Source of the DNA: Proteus vulgaris
GTDB lineage: Bacteria; Pseudomonadota; Gammaproteobacteria; Enterobacterales; Enterobacteriaceae
Length of the DNA: 64,000 nt
Direction of reading: 5' to 3'
Assembly: GCF_016239305.1 (NCBI RefSeq)
Contig: NZ_JAEHOQ010000013.1
Span: 54,262-118,261, forward strand
The notes below the pieces were generated by a model that searched no databases, was not told the origin of the DNA, and worked only from the letters and a program-made list of their open reading frames with translations. Positions 20,474 through 31,512 of this stretch are shown one piece after another. The position numbers were made by a program, and so were the translations under genes. Position 1 is the stretch's first letter. Every line of letters begins with the position of its first letter.

Positions 20474-22204
20474 TTACATTCTATCGACCGTTTCAATCCC
20501 TAACGTATCTAAACCTTGCTTTAAGGTTCTCGCAGTCAAACGAGCCAGTTTTAGACGGCTTTGGCGAGTGTTTTCATCTTCAGCAGATAAGATAGGGCAG
20601 TTTTCATAAAAACCAGAGAAGTTTTGTGCCAGATCGTAGAGATAAGCACACATTACATGAGGTGTTCCTTCACGAGCAACTTGCATGATGGTCTCATCAA
20701 ATTGCACTAAACGTAATGCAAGTTGTTTTTCATGAGACTGCGCTAATGTGATAGGCTGAGTTAATGAGTTTTCATCAATATCTGCACGTTTAAAAATTGA
20801 AGCAACGCGAGTATAAGCATATTGCATATAAGGTGCAGTATTACCCTCAAAACTTAACATCAGATCCCAATCGAAGATGTAATCTGTTGTGCGGTTTTTA
20901 GATAAGTCAGCGTATTTCACTGCGCCAATACCGACAACGCGAGCAACATTATTTAATTCATCTTTATCCATATCTGGATTTTTTTCAGCAATTAATGTAC
21001 GTGCTCTTTCTTGTGCCTCATCGAGTAAATCAGTTAAACGAATAGTACCACCAGAACGTGTTTTAAATGGACGACCGTCTTTACCTAACATCATGCCGAA
21101 CATATGGTGTTCAAGAGACATTGAATCTGGGATATAACCTGCTTTACGGACAATAGTCCATGCTTGCATTAAATGCTGATGTTGACGAGAATCGATATAA
21201 TAGAGAACGCGATCAGCATGTAGATTTTCGTGGCGATATTTAGCACAAGCAATATCGGTTGTCGTATAAAGGTAGCCACCGTCTTTTTTCTGAACGATAA
21301 CACCCATAGGTTCGCCTTCCTTATTTTTATATTCATCAAGGAAAACAACCGTTGCACCTTCACTTTCTACAGCAAGGCCTTTTGCTTTTAGGTCAGCAAC
21401 AATACCGGGTAACATTGGGTTATACAGACTTTCACCCATAATGTCATCTTCGGTTAATGTGACGTTAAGACGCTGATAAGTCACTTGGTTTTGTTGCATG
21501 GTGATATCAACAAGTTTGCGCCACATTGTACGACAATACTCATCACCGCCTTGTAATTTTACAACGTAATTACGCGCGCGCTCTGCAAAGACTTCATCTT
21601 CGTCATAGCATTTTTTTGCTTCACGATAAAACTCTTCGAGATCAGATAACGCCATATCTGCGGCATTTTCGTTTTGTTTTTTCTCTAAATACGCAATTAA
21701 CATACCAAATTGCGTACCCCAATCACCAAGGTGATTGGCACGAATAACATTATGACCTAAAAAAGATAATGTACGCGCACTTGCATCTCCAATAATCGTA
21801 GAGCGTAAGTGGCCGACATGCATTTGTTTTGCAACATTTGGAGAAGAATAGTCAATAACAATAGTTTGAGGTGTAACTGATGTTACATTCAGATGTTCAT
21901 CGACTAATGCGTCTTCTGCTTGCTTTGCAACCCATTGTGGCGATAAGAAGATATTGATAAAACCGGGACCCGCGATTTCAACTTTATCTGCAATACCTGT
22001 AATATCAAGCTGTTCCAGAATTTTCTCTGCGAGTTGTCGGGGTGGGATCCCCATTTTTTTTGCTGCTCCCATGACACCATTTGCCTGATAGTCACCAAAT
22101 TGCGCTTTGGCTGACTGGCGGACAAGTGGTTCGCTATCAGCGGGTGCGCCAGCAGCACACATTGCCACACTGATTTTTTCTGAAAGAAAAGCCTGAATAT
22201 TCAC
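20474..22204 (-). CDS. argS: Arginyl-tRNA synthetase
   Basis: ArgRS charges tRNA(Arg) in the cytoplasm. The 576-residue class I enzyme has the HIGH-type motif in [14 protein letters not shown] and the long conserved block [35 protein letters not shown]. The canonical KMSKS is replaced by the KTRSGG region, as in most ArgRS. The start is GTG ([10 protein letters not shown]) as in E. coli, with AAGG before it. A TATAAT at 22262-22267 (minus strand) could be its -10 box. Confidence 0.97.
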   Translation of the reverse strand: MNIQAFLSEKISVAMCAAGAPADSEPLVRQSAKAQFGDYQANGVMGAAKKMGIPPRQLAEKILEQLDITGIADKVEIAGPGFINIFLSPQWVAKQAEDALVDEHLNVTSVTPQTIVIDYSSPNVAKQMHVGHLRSTIIGDASARTLSFLGHNVIRANHLGDWGTQFGMLIAYLEKKQNENAADMALSDLEEFYREAKKCYDEDEVFAERARNYVVKLQGGDEYCRTMWRKLVDITMQQNQVTYQRLNVTLTEDDIMGESLYNPMLPGIVADLKAKGLAVESEGATVVFLDEYKNKEGEPMGVIVQKKDGGYLYTTTDIACAKYRHENLHADRVLYYIDSRQHQHLMQAWTIVRKAGYIPDSMSLEHHMFGMMLGKDGRPFKTRSGGTIRLTDLLDEAQERARTLIAEKNPDMDKDELNNVARVVGIGAVKYADLSKNRTTDYIFDWDLMLSFEGNTAPYMQYAYTRVASIFKRADIDENSLTQPITLAQSHEKQLALRLVQFDETIMQVAREGTPHVMCAYLYDLAQNFSGFYENCPILSAEDENTRQSRLKLARLTARTLKQGLDTLGIETVDRM

Positions 22205-22376
22205 CGGGTTACCTTAAATTATTGAGAAAATAAAACCTGACGACAAAAGTCTGACAGGTTTATTATAAAGAATTAGGATTAACCTTGAATTTATAACATA
22301 TTCCAGCTAGAACATGCTACCATCTGAACCTTATCTTTAAGGTTTTTTCTCTGTTTTTTCATTAAGGTTACTCAAA

Positions 22377-22931
22377 ATGGCGTTATTTTCTTCAATTCCT
22401 CAATTAAATGATTTAACTCACGAGCTTCCACAATTTGAAGAAAAAATGACACAGCTTGCCAATCAGTTAGGTTTAAATTTCACACTTTATCTTACTGATC
22501 ATATTTCGTTACGTTGTCACGATTTAACATTGGCTGAACAATGGCGAAAAGGCCTTAGTCAATGTGGAAAGTGTATTTCTGATAATATTATTAACGGACG
22601 CCCAATTTATCTTTTTCAATTAGACACCCCATTAATGGTTTTAAATCAAGCCGTTTCTATTGTTGAATTACCATTCCCAACACATAAAATATATGAGTAC
22701 CAAGGTTGGGAACATATTGAGCAAGTGATCCCTGTTGAGCCTACTGGTTTAGTCAATAACGTTATGTCATTTTTGCTTTCCCCTTTACCTGAGAACATTA
22801 GCTTAAAAATCAGTGAGCCAAAAGGCGAAAAAGAACGATTACCAAATCCTACTGTGGCTATTTCTAATGGTAAAGTGACAGTGAAGTATCATCCTTATTC
22901 GTTACTTGAAATCGTAGAAAGTGAGTGTTGA
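22377..22931 (+). CDS. yecM: VOC-family protein YecM
   Basis: The 184-residue protein matches YecM over its length, a member of the vicinal-oxygen-chelate superfamily with predicted metal binding and no proven activity. Shared segments are TDHISLRCH, NGRPIYLFQL, SIVELPFP, YQGWEHIE and PKGEKERLPNPTVA. It is divergent from argS and upstream of cutC, the same neighbours as in E. coli. Confidence 0.92.
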   Translation: MALFSSIPQLNDLTHELPQFEEKMTQLANQLGLNFTLYLTDHISLRCHDLTLAEQWRKGLSQCGKCISDNIINGRPIYLFQLDTPLMVLNQAVSIVELPFPTHKIYEYQGWEHIEQVIPVEPTGLVNNVMSFLLSPLPENISLKISEPKGEKERLPNPTVAISNGKVTVKYHPYSLLEIVESEC

Positions 22932-23085
22932 ACGACACTTTCAGAAAATAGTTTGCTTGTGTCAGCACAAAACTCTGATAGTGAAATTGAATGAATAATG
23001 ATATTCGACAACTATTGTTAGTAATCGCTAAGAAATGATATTTATTTTCTGATTACTTTCTGTCTTAAGGATAAAGAGGGATGAT

Positions 23086-23838
23086 ATGGCTACGTTGGAG
23101 ATTTGTTGTTTTGGCGCAGAGTGTGCGCTGGTGGCAGAGCGAGCAGGTGCAGATAGAATTGAGCTATGTACCAGTCCATCAGAAGGTGGTATTACGCCAA
23201 GTTTTGGGATGCTAAGACAAGTCAGGGATCTGGTTCATATTCCCGTTCATCCTATTATTCGCCCTCGTGGGGGAGATTTTTGTTACACTCAAGCTGATTT
23301 TTCAGCAATGAAAAATGACATTAGTCTTATTCGTGATATGGGATTTCCAGGTGCAGTTGTTGGCCTATTAAATGAAGAAGGACATATTGATTTACCTAAA
23401 ATGCAAATCCTAATGGAGCTTGCAGGCCCATTAGCTATTACTTTCCATCGTGCTTTTGATATGTGTATTAATCCGTTATTAGGGTTAGAACAACTGACAC
23501 AGTTAGGTGTTTCTCGTATTCTAACATCAGGTCAACAGGCGAATGCGGAATTAGGTTTACCTTTATTACGAATATTAAATGAAAAAACAAAAGGCCCCGT
23601 AATTATGGCGGGAGCAGGCGTAAGATTAAGTAATATCCAAAAATTCTTAGATGCAGGTTTAAAAGAAATACATAGCTCCGCAGGCAAAGTCGCACCCTCA
23701 ACAATGATTTATCGTAAAGCAGGTGTAACAATGAGCTCAGACAGTGAAGTTGATGAGTTTACCCATTATTGTGTGGATGAAGATACCGTTGAAGCGATGA
23801 AAGATATTATGAGTATTTATACGCCATTAGCCTCTTAA
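23086..23838 (+). CDS. cutC: CutC family protein
   Basis: The 250-residue TIM-barrel protein belongs to the CutC family. It begins [28 protein letters not shown] and includes [19 protein letters not shown] and [11 protein letters not shown]. It was named for copper tolerance in E. coli, but a direct copper role is doubtful and its true reaction is unknown. A ribosome site AGAGGG lies before the ATG. Convergent with the ABC-F gene over a shared terminator. Confidence 0.93.
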   Translation: MATLEICCFGAECALVAERAGADRIELCTSPSEGGITPSFGMLRQVRDLVHIPVHPIIRPRGGDFCYTQADFSAMKNDISLIRDMGFPGAVVGLLNEEGHIDLPKMQILMELAGPLAITFHRAFDMCINPLLGLEQLTQLGVSRILTSGQQANAELGLPLLRILNEKTKGPVIMAGAGVRLSNIQKFLDAGLKEIHSSAGKVAPSTMIYRKAGVTMSSDSEVDEFTHYCVDEDTVEAMKDIMSIYTPLAS

Positions 23839-23865
23839 TTTTAATTAGCTTTAGTGACAGATTTT

Positions 23866-23893
23866 AAAACTGCGCCTTTTATAGCGCAGTTTT
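23866..23893. terminator. Bidirectional terminator between cutC and the ABC-F gene
   Basis: Perfect 10-bp inverted repeat aaaactgcgc/gcgcagtttt (23866-23875 with 23884-23893), T7 following on the plus strand and an A-rich flank on the other side. Confidence 0.85.
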
Positions 23894-23894
23894 T

Positions 23895-25469
23895 TTATGC
23901 AATATCATCTAATACTAAGGTATGTGTTATACCACAACGTTCAACAAAGGCTTCATCATGGGAAACCAGTAACAATGTACCTTGATATTCAATGAGTAGA
24001 TTTTCCAATAACTGTTTAGATCCAATATCAAGGTGATTATCTGGTTCATCAAGCAATAATACTGCTGGGGGGATTGGACTATGTGTTAAAGCCAATAGCG
24101 TTGCTTTTAATTGCTCGCCACCACTTAGCTTTTCAAGCGGGAGCAATGATTTATCGCCTCTAATTCTTAACATACCCAGCCGTGTGCGCCATTGTTCGAT
24201 AGAAATAGCGGGTTGATATTGGTGTAATGCTTGTGCAACTGGTAATGTTTTATCAAGTAAAGCAAGATGTTGATCAAGATAACAATAATCTTTGTTGAGC
24301 CGAAACTCACCAGAACGAGGGCTAAATTGTTGGATCAAACATTTTAATAATGTCGATTTTCCGCACCCATTTTTACCTTTAATATGCCAATGCTCATTAC
24401 CGTAAGCTGAAAATGAAATGGGGCGTTGATAACCATATGGAAGCTGAAGATTATCAACAAATACATTTAAACGATGACCATCACTTTGGTAATTCAATAC
24501 CATTTTCTGCTGATGAACATGTACTTTTTCTTCATCAACACCTTGTTTTTGATATTGCATATCTTCTATTACACGCTGATGCCGTTTTGCTACAGCAGAT
24601 TGGCGTTGTTCTGCTCTGTTTTTTTGCATATCTAGTAAAAGTAGGCATTGAGAGCCACTTTGTCTGATTGATTCACCTTGGCGTTTACGTTGCGTTGCTT
24701 TTTGCAAGGTGGCTTGTTGTTGGCGTTTTTCATTTTTAATTTGGCTATTTAATCGATCGCTGGCGGCTTCTAACGATGCTATTTCTGCACTTTTTTGCGT
24801 CTCATATAAAGCATAACTTCCACCATATTCAGATAAACCTTTCTCACTTAACTCTAAAGTAGTGTCTGCATAAGTGAGTAAATTCCGATTATGGCTTACG
24901 ATAAGCGATCCTGACTTATGTTGAGCCAATTGTTTTATTAGCCATTGCTGTCCTTGATAATCAAGGTGATTATCAGGTTCATCTAACAGAAGAAAACTCT
25001 CTTCGCATAAAAAAGCGCGACAAAGTGCTAAACGTGTTTGTTCTCCACCACTTAGATGCTCAATAGGAGTATCTAATGCGACAGGGAGTTGTGCTGAATC
25101 TAATAAATTCTGCCAAGTAACAGGAAGTTGCCATTTTCCATCAACTAATTCGATATCTTCTAATGTTGCAGTGCCATTATCAATACGTTGAAAAGCTTGG
25201 TAAATTTCATCGACATCTAACGCTTGGGCAAGTGTATTACCTTGTAGTCGCGTTAATTGATCAATGTGGACAAAAGGCATATTCCAATTAACTTGCCCGG
25301 ATGAAGGCATTATTTTTTGTGCTAATAATCGTAGTAGTATGGATTTTCCTTTACCGTTATGGCCAATTAATGCATTTTGCTGACAAGCTAATGAGCGAGT
25401 TAATGGTGGAAAAAGACGTTCTTGATTAAATTCGATAGTAAGTTGTGAGAAGTGACAGGCTATTGTCAT
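23895..25469 (-). CDS. ABC-F family ATPase
   Basis: The 524-residue protein has two ABC domains and no membrane segments, the ABC-F layout. The first domain has Walker A GHNGKGKS, signature LSGGEQ and Walker B LLLDEPDNHLD. After a charged helical linker of about 80 residues rich in Lys, Arg and Gln, the second has Walker A GKNGCGKS, LSGGEQ and LLLDEPDNHLD. ABC-F proteins act on the ribosome, either in translation or protecting against antibiotics. It is shorter than Uup, YheS and YbiT and does not look orthologous to any of the four E. coli members. Very strong AGGAGG before the ATG. Its leader is unusual. Confidence 0.88.
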   Translation of the reverse strand: MTIACHFSQLTIEFNQERLFPPLTRSLACQQNALIGHNGKGKSILLRLLAQKIMPSSGQVNWNMPFVHIDQLTRLQGNTLAQALDVDEIYQAFQRIDNGTATLEDIELVDGKWQLPVTWQNLLDSAQLPVALDTPIEHLSGGEQTRLALCRAFLCEESFLLLDEPDNHLDYQGQQWLIKQLAQHKSGSLIVSHNRNLLTYADTTLELSEKGLSEYGGSYALYETQKSAEIASLEAASDRLNSQIKNEKRQQQATLQKATQRKRQGESIRQSGSQCLLLLDMQKNRAEQRQSAVAKRHQRVIEDMQYQKQGVDEEKVHVHQQKMVLNYQSDGHRLNVFVDNLQLPYGYQRPISFSAYGNEHWHIKGKNGCGKSTLLKCLIQQFSPRSGEFRLNKDYCYLDQHLALLDKTLPVAQALHQYQPAISIEQWRTRLGMLRIRGDKSLLPLEKLSGGEQLKATLLALTHSPIPPAVLLLDEPDNHLDIGSKQLLENLLIEYQGTLLLVSHDEAFVERCGITHTLVLDDIA

Positions 25470-25656
25470 AGTAATACCTCCTAAGCGAAATAGGTGGCAG
25501 ACAGCCGAGATCTTTTTCTAGATGCGACGAAATAAATTATTGTCTGCCAGTAACAGAAAATGAATACCCCAAAAGGTAATTGAAAAATTTTCTGGCAGAA
25601 TTTAATTCATCGTAGGGAAGTGCCTTCTTAAAAAATAAAATAGGATACGTATGTAA
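25470..25656 (-). promoter_or_regulatory. Structured leader of the ABC-F gene with competing stems
   Basis: Three segments in the leader share one core: 25592-25599 (transcribed first), 25543-25550 and 25495-25503. The middle segment pairs with the first over 8 bases or with the third over 9 bases, but not both. The third lies about 12 bases before the AGGAGG (25477-25483). This is the layout of an attenuator or translation switch. A TTG-started 11-codon frame ending at the middle segment has no ribosome site. Confidence 0.45.
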
Positions 25657-25663
25657 CCCGCCT

Positions 25664-25691
25664 ATTATAGCGATAAACATTTCCTGATCAA
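25664..25691 (-). promoter_or_regulatory. Sigma-70 promoter of the ABC-F gene
   Basis: On the minus strand TTGATC (25691-25686), a 16-base spacer and a perfect TATAAT (25669-25664). The transcript would start near 25657, giving a leader of about 188 bases. Confidence 0.7.
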
Positions 25692-25698
25692 TAGGCGA

Positions 25699-26529
25699 TT
25701 AATGTCGTGATCCTCGGGTTGTTTTTTCTCTGTTATAAATAAATTTAAACTTAATTTTTTTATAAAGAGGTGAAAACATTGTAATCGTTAGGAAAATAAA
25801 AGGAATGGTATATAAAAGTGTACCTAGCGCCATACCGACATGAGGTGCATTAAAATATTCACTATGTGAAGTAATTAAATTTAAATAATTTACTTTATCT
25901 AAATATTCAGGTGTTAAACCACCATAAGGAACAACAAATTGAATTATTGCAATTAAGAAGATACAAAAGAGAAAATTAAGCGTCATATATGCGGAATTAA
26001 GGATGTTTTTATTCCTAGCTTCTCTACTTTTCGTTTGATAGCTACCAATAAGACGGTTAGCGACGATAACAGCGTAGAGCCAAAGTACAATATTTTCATC
26101 ACCCATGACAAAACTATTAATTATAAAGGCAAATAAGCTATAAACAGGGATAAGAACAAAAACAAGCTTAGTGCGTGCTAATACAGCCATAAATAGGCCT
26201 GAATGAACAAGAATAAATTCGAAGATAAAAATAACGGTTAAATTATAAATGGTTTGAACACTAAATAACGCGGGATAACACCAAACGGTAATAATGAAAG
26301 CGATATAGAAGAATTGAGTAAAATAATCAAACCAAGAGAATAACTTACTGATTTTACGCTGTAATGGTGTGATTATAACGGGTGATTCTTCTTCTGAAAA
26401 ATTTGGCTTAGAAAAGAACATCTCTCGTTTTTCATTCTCTTTTCGTTGCTTATTAAGAACAAGAGATTGCTGCTTTTGTTGTGCGATCCTTTTTTGTTTA
26501 GCTTGTTTAATTTCTTTATATTTTGCCAT
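25699..26529 (-). CDS. Membrane protein of unknown function
   Basis: The 276-residue protein starts with about 40 hydrophilic residues rich in Lys and Gln (KQAKQKRIAQQKQQ), probably a coiled coil in the cytoplasm. This is followed by about six or seven hydrophobic helices between residues 65 and 260 and a basic tail. I do not recognise a family. It lies between cmoB and the ABC-F gene, all on the minus strand, but cmoB has its own terminator, so this is probably a separate unit. AT content is high, like the variable parts of the window. Confidence 0.7.
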   Translation of the reverse strand: MAKYKEIKQAKQKRIAQQKQQSLVLNKQRKENEKREMFFSKPNFSEEESPVIITPLQRKISKLFSWFDYFTQFFYIAFIITVWCYPALFSVQTIYNLTVIFIFEFILVHSGLFMAVLARTKLVFVLIPVYSLFAFIINSFVMGDENIVLWLYAVIVANRLIGSYQTKSREARNKNILNSAYMTLNFLFCIFLIAIIQFVVPYGGLTPEYLDKVNYLNLITSHSEYFNAPHVGMALGTLLYTIPFIFLTITMFSPLYKKIKFKFIYNREKTTRGSRH

Positions 26530-26613
26530 GATGATCTTTTATAGAGCCAATTTTATAGTTATAAACAATATTTAAGTTAGAAAAAGTAATTTTAAAAATA
26601 CAATTAATATAGA

Positions 26614-26644
26614 AAAAAGGATATCTCTATAAGATACCCTTTTT
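26614..26644 (-). terminator. Terminator of cmoAB
   Basis: 13-bp stem with one G-U pair on the minus strand (26632-26644 with 26614-26626), 5-base loop, ending in a T-run. Confidence 0.8.
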
Positions 26645-26682
26645 ATGATGATCATCTGTAGCACGCTTACAATAAATAAAAA

Positions 26683-27656
26683 TTAAGGTTTAGTTGCAAC
26701 TAATATCGCACGTTTAGGTGCCGGATAACCTTCAACTGTCTTTGTTTTATCATCAACATCTAAGAATGCGTCTAATGAATCCGTTATCATCCAATCTGTT
26801 TTACGTTGTTCATCCAGAGAAGTTGTGTTTTCATCGACAATGCGTACATCTTTAAAGCCGCATTTTTCTAGCCAAACTTTTAGCATTTTTGCCGATGGAA
26901 TAAAGTACACATTACGCATTTGTGCATAACGTTCACCAGGGATCAGACATTGAAATTCATCACCATCAACAACGAGGCTTTCTAATACTAATTCACCGCC
27001 CGAAACCAATTGATTTTTTAATTGCCATAAATGATCAAGCGGTGAACGACGATGATAAAGCACACCCATTGAGAATACGGTATCAAAGGCTTTTAATTCT
27101 GGCATTTGTTCAATACCAACAGGAATTAAATGTACACGTTGATCATTCCCTAATAATTTTCTGACTGCTTCAAATTGGCACAAAAAAAGTTGAGTAGGAT
27201 CGATCCCCACAACAAATTCAGCACCTTCACCTAGCATTCGCCACATGTGATAGCCACTGCCACAACCTACATCCAATACTAAACGGCCTTCAAGGGGAGA
27301 AAGGTGAGGTAAAACACGATCCCATTTCCAATCTGAGCGCCATTCTGTATCAATATCGACCCCATAAAGGGAGAAAGGACCTTTTCGCCACGGCATTAAG
27401 GATTTCAGAATATTATTTAAACCCAGTTGTTCGCCTGCACTTAATGAGGGAATTTTATTGGCAATTACACCATTTTTTAAATCAAGTTCAGTAGGGGTTA
27501 TTTCTGGCAAACCCTCGAGCATTCTTTCCCATGAGGAAAAGTGACCGTGTAACGCATTTGAACGCCATTCTGATAATTGAGCAGGCAATGTATCTAACCA
27601 ATGAAATAAGCGCTCATCTTGCGCAATAAGTTGATAGAACGAACCAAAATTAATCA

Positions 27657-27657
<1 letters not shown>
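26683..27657 (-). CDS. cmoB: tRNA U34 carboxymethyltransferase CmoB
   Basis: CmoB transfers the carboxymethyl group of carboxy-S-adenosylmethionine to 5-hydroxyuridine-34 in tRNAs, forming cmo5U. The 324-residue protein has the binding loop [16 protein letters not shown], the [14 protein letters not shown] strand and [14 protein letters not shown]. Its ATG shares one base with the cmoA stop (TAATG), so it is coupled to the gene that makes its cofactor. Confidence 0.97.
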
Positions 27658-28466
<809 letters not shown>

Positions 28467-28596
28467 TCACAAAGTTGCATTATTTAGAAAGAAATTGGAA
28501 AAAATAAATAAACCTTTTTGATACCTTGCCGTTATTAGACACAACAGCAAGGAAGTCGGTTTTGATCATGGATGATCATGTTATTCCCACGAGGAC

Positions 28597-28995
28597 TTAA
28601 TAATAAAAGGAAAAGATTTGTATCCAAGGAAGGAAATAAATATTAGCAATGATCATCAATACCATTGATAAGTAAGTGGCAGCCATGCCTGAACGACGCC
28701 AACGAAGTTCACGGTGTTTTAATCCATAAGAGTGTAAAAAGCGACCTGCGATTAAAATTGAGCCACAGATGTGTACCATCCAAACAAAAGCACCATTCAT
28801 TTCCATGACCAGCAATAAGATCATGGAAATAGGAATATATTCTACCGCATTGCCGTGAACACGGATGGCTGTTTGTAATTCATAAAAGCCACCATCACCA
28901 TAAGCAACCCGATATTGTGTTCTGAGTTTTACGACATTGAGGGACAATTTAATCAATAATAGTGCGCCCAGTACGATATAAAGCGAGCTAACCAT
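28597..28995 (-). CDS. yecN: MAPEG-family membrane protein YecN
   Basis: The 132-residue protein has four predicted membrane helices and belongs to the MAPEG group, which includes microsomal glutathione transferases. It carries the family core YRVAYGDGGFYELQTAIRVHGNAVEY. The E. coli homologue YecN lies next to cmoA as here. Enzymatic activity of the bacterial protein is not established. Divergent from aspS. Confidence 0.9.
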   Translation of the reverse strand: MVSSLYIVLGALLLIKLSLNVVKLRTQYRVAYGDGGFYELQTAIRVHGNAVEYIPISMILLLVMEMNGAFVWMVHICGSILIAGRFLHSYGLKHRELRWRRSGMAATYLSMVLMIIANIYFLPWIQIFSFYY

Positions 28996-29261
28996 CTTTT
29001 CTCCATTGCCAAAGCCAAAAAACGGCGAATTTAATGATAAACCTCAAAGCGACTTCTGTCGCTATAAATAATTATTATTAATTAATTGTTTGGGGATTAG
29101 CAAATCCTTGAAAAGATGTATCATATAAACTAGGTCTATACTCTTATCTCCAGGAAGAATTTTCGTTATAATGTCTGCCTTTTTTTTGACACTACTCGAA
29201 AAAGACTATTGCCAAAATTTCCGCAGCAGAAAGCACAACAAGCTGAGTAAAAGGATATTGT

Positions 29262-31046
29262 ATGCGTACTAATTATTGTGGGCAGTTGAATAGTGCCCAT
29301 GTGGGCCAAAAAGTGACTCTTTGTGGTTGGGTTAACCGTCGCCGTGACTTAGGTGGACTTATCTTTATTGATATGCGAGATCGCGAAGGTATTGTTCAAG
29401 TCTTCTTTGACCCAGAGCAGAAAGAGGCATTTTCTCAGGCATCAGAACTGCGTAATGAATTTTGTATTCAAGTCACAGGAACAGTACGCGCTCGTCCTGA
29501 TAGCCAAGTTAACAAGAATATGGCAACAGGTGAAATTGAGTTAGCGGCAGAATCTCTGTCTATTTTTAACCGTTCAGAGCCATTACCGTTAGATAGCAAT
29601 CAAACAAATACTGAAGAGCGTCGTTTAACTTATCGTTATTTAGACCTGCGTCGCCCTGAAATGTCTGAGCGCTTAAAAACCCGTGCTAAAATCACAAGCT
29701 TTGTTCGCCGTTTTATGGATGGTGAAGGTTTCCTTGATGTCGAAACTCCAATGCTGACAAAAGCGACACCAGAAGGTGCGCGTGACTATTTAGTACCAAG
29801 TCGTGTACACAAAGGTAAGTTCTACGCATTACCACAATCACCACAGCTTTTTAAACAGCTGTTAATGATGTCTGGCTTTGATCGTTACTATCAAATCGTA
29901 AAATGCTTCCGTGATGAAGACTTACGTGCTGACCGTCAGCCTGAATTTACACAAATCGATGTTGAAACCTCTTTCATGAGCGCAGATCAAGTGCGCGAAG
30001 TGATGGAGCGTATGATCCACGCATTATGGTTAGATATTCTTAATGTCGATTTAGGCGCGTTCCCCGTCATGACCTTTGCTGAAGCAATGCGTCGTTATGG
30101 TTCAGACAAACCAGATTTACGTAACCCAATGGAACTCAAAGACATTGCTGATTTAGTCAAAGATGTTGAGTTCAGCGTATTTGCACAAGCCGCCAATGAT
30201 GAAAAATGCCGTGTTATCGCACTGCGTGTGCCAGGTGGCGCATCATTAACCCGTAAAAATATTGATGAGTATACACAATTTGTTGGTATTTACGGGGCTA
30301 AAGGCCTTGCGTGGATGAAAGTCAACGAAAGTGCTAAAGGCATTGAAGGTGTACAAAGCCCAATTGCTAAATTCCTGACTAACGATGTTGTTAACGCTAT
30401 TTTAGAAACAACAGGCGCAACAGATGGTGATTTAATCTTCTTTGGTGCGGGTCGTAAAGGCACTATGAGTGATGCAATGGGTGCTCTGCGTTTGAAAGTC
30501 GGTCGTGATCTTGAGCTGACAGACTTAAATGCATGGAAACCATTATGGGTTATCGACTTCCCAATGTTTGAAGAAGATGAAGAAACAGGTAGCCTAAGTG
30601 CAATGCACCATCCATTTACTTCACCAAAAGACTTATCACCTGTTGAGCTGACAGCACATCCAGTGGGTGCGGTAGCAAATGCGTATGATATGGTTATCAA
30701 CGGTTATGAAGTCGGTGGTGGCTCTGTTCGTATCCACCGTAATGAAATGCAACAAGCGGTATTTAGCATTTTAGGTATTTCACCAGATGAGCAACAAGAA
30801 AAATTTGGTTTCTTATTAGATGCACTTAAATTTGGTACGCCACCACATGCAGGTTTAGCTTTTGGTTTAGACCGCTTAGTGATGCTGTTAACCGGAACTG
30901 ATAATATCCGTGATGTTATTGCATTCCCTAAAACAACAGCTGCAGCGTGCTTAATGACTAATGCACCAAGTTTTGCTAATGCTGATTCTTTAAAAGAGCT
31001 AGCAATTGCAGTAACTCAAAAAGAAGTTAGCGAAGATAAAGAGTAA
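29262..31046 (+). CDS. aspS: Aspartyl-tRNA synthetase
   Basis: AspRS is a class IIb synthetase that charges tRNA(Asp). The 594-residue bacterial-type protein has the N-terminal anticodon-binding OB fold (residues 1-105), motif 2 ([19 protein letters not shown]), the bacterial GAD insertion (about 290-410) and motif 3 [15 protein letters not shown] near the end. A strong AAGGA precedes the ATG, and TATAAT at about 29169 may be its -10 box. nudB begins 3 bases after its stop. Confidence 0.98.
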   Translation: MRTNYCGQLNSAHVGQKVTLCGWVNRRRDLGGLIFIDMRDREGIVQVFFDPEQKEAFSQASELRNEFCIQVTGTVRARPDSQVNKNMATGEIELAAESLSIFNRSEPLPLDSNQTNTEERRLTYRYLDLRRPEMSERLKTRAKITSFVRRFMDGEGFLDVETPMLTKATPEGARDYLVPSRVHKGKFYALPQSPQLFKQLLMMSGFDRYYQIVKCFRDEDLRADRQPEFTQIDVETSFMSADQVREVMERMIHALWLDILNVDLGAFPVMTFAEAMRRYGSDKPDLRNPMELKDIADLVKDVEFSVFAQAANDEKCRVIALRVPGGASLTRKNIDEYTQFVGIYGAKGLAWMKVNESAKGIEGVQSPIAKFLTNDVVNAILETTGATDGDLIFFGAGRKGTMSDAMGALRLKVGRDLELTDLNAWKPLWVIDFPMFEEDEETGSLSAMHHPFTSPKDLSPVELTAHPVGAVANAYDMVINGYEVGGGSVRIHRNEMQQAVFSILGISPDEQQEKFGFLLDALKFGTPPHAGLAFGLDRLVMLLTGTDNIRDVIAFPKTTAAACLMTNAPSFANADSLKELAIAVTQKEVSEDKE

Positions 31047-31049
31047 ATA

Positions 31050-31484
31050 ATGAAATATAAGCGCCCGATATCCGTTTTAGTTGTTATTTATGCAAAAGAG
31101 ACCAAACGGGTGCTTATGCTTAAGCGTCGAGATGATCCTGATTTTTGGCAATCGGTGACAGGTAGCTTAGAAGAGGACGAAACGCCTTTTCAAACTGCGT
31201 TACGTGAAGTGCAAGAAGAAGTTGGAATTGATATCATAAAAGAAAATCTTGAGCTGGTGGATTGCCATCGCTCAGTCCTTTTTGAGATTTTTGCACATTT
31301 TCGGCATCGTTATGCACCCGAAGTGACACATTGTCAGGAACATTGGTTTACGTTAGCACTGCCCGCAGAGCGAGAACTTGTGCTAACTGAGCATTCTCAA
31401 TATCAATGGCTCGACGCACCACTGGCGGCAAAATTAACAAAATCCGCCAGTAATCAGCAAGCGATTGAAGAATTTGTTATTTAA
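31050..31484 (+). CDS. nudB: Dihydroneopterin triphosphate pyrophosphatase
   Basis: NudB removes pyrophosphate from dihydroneopterin triphosphate early in folate synthesis. The 144-residue Nudix protein has the box GSLEEDETPFQTALREVQEEVGI. It lies in the conserved aspS-nudB-yebC-ruvC order, 3 bases after aspS, so cotranscription is very likely. Confidence 0.95.
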   Translation: MKYKRPISVLVVIYAKETKRVLMLKRRDDPDFWQSVTGSLEEDETPFQTALREVQEEVGIDIIKENLELVDCHRSVLFEIFAHFRHRYAPEVTHCQEHWFTLALPAERELVLTEHSQYQWLDAPLAAKLTKSASNQQAIEEFVI

Positions 31485-31512
31485 TGATTAGACCACGTTT
31501 GGAGATATTTTC

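Noticed and set aside
22233..22261. Hairpin AAACCTG/CAGGTTT followed by T on the minus strand in the argS leader, attenuator-like
   Set aside because: A TATAAT at 22262-22267 would start transcription near 22255, inside the first arm, so the hairpin would not be fully transcribed.
25538..25573. 11-codon TTG-started ORF in the ABC-F leader as a stalling peptide
   Set aside because: It has no ribosome binding site and starts at TTG. The competing stems are stronger evidence, so the ORF is mentioned but not called.
28563..28581. Repeated TGATCATG words near the yecN end
   Set aside because: Very short, self-palindromic words; no third copy and no context that suggests function.
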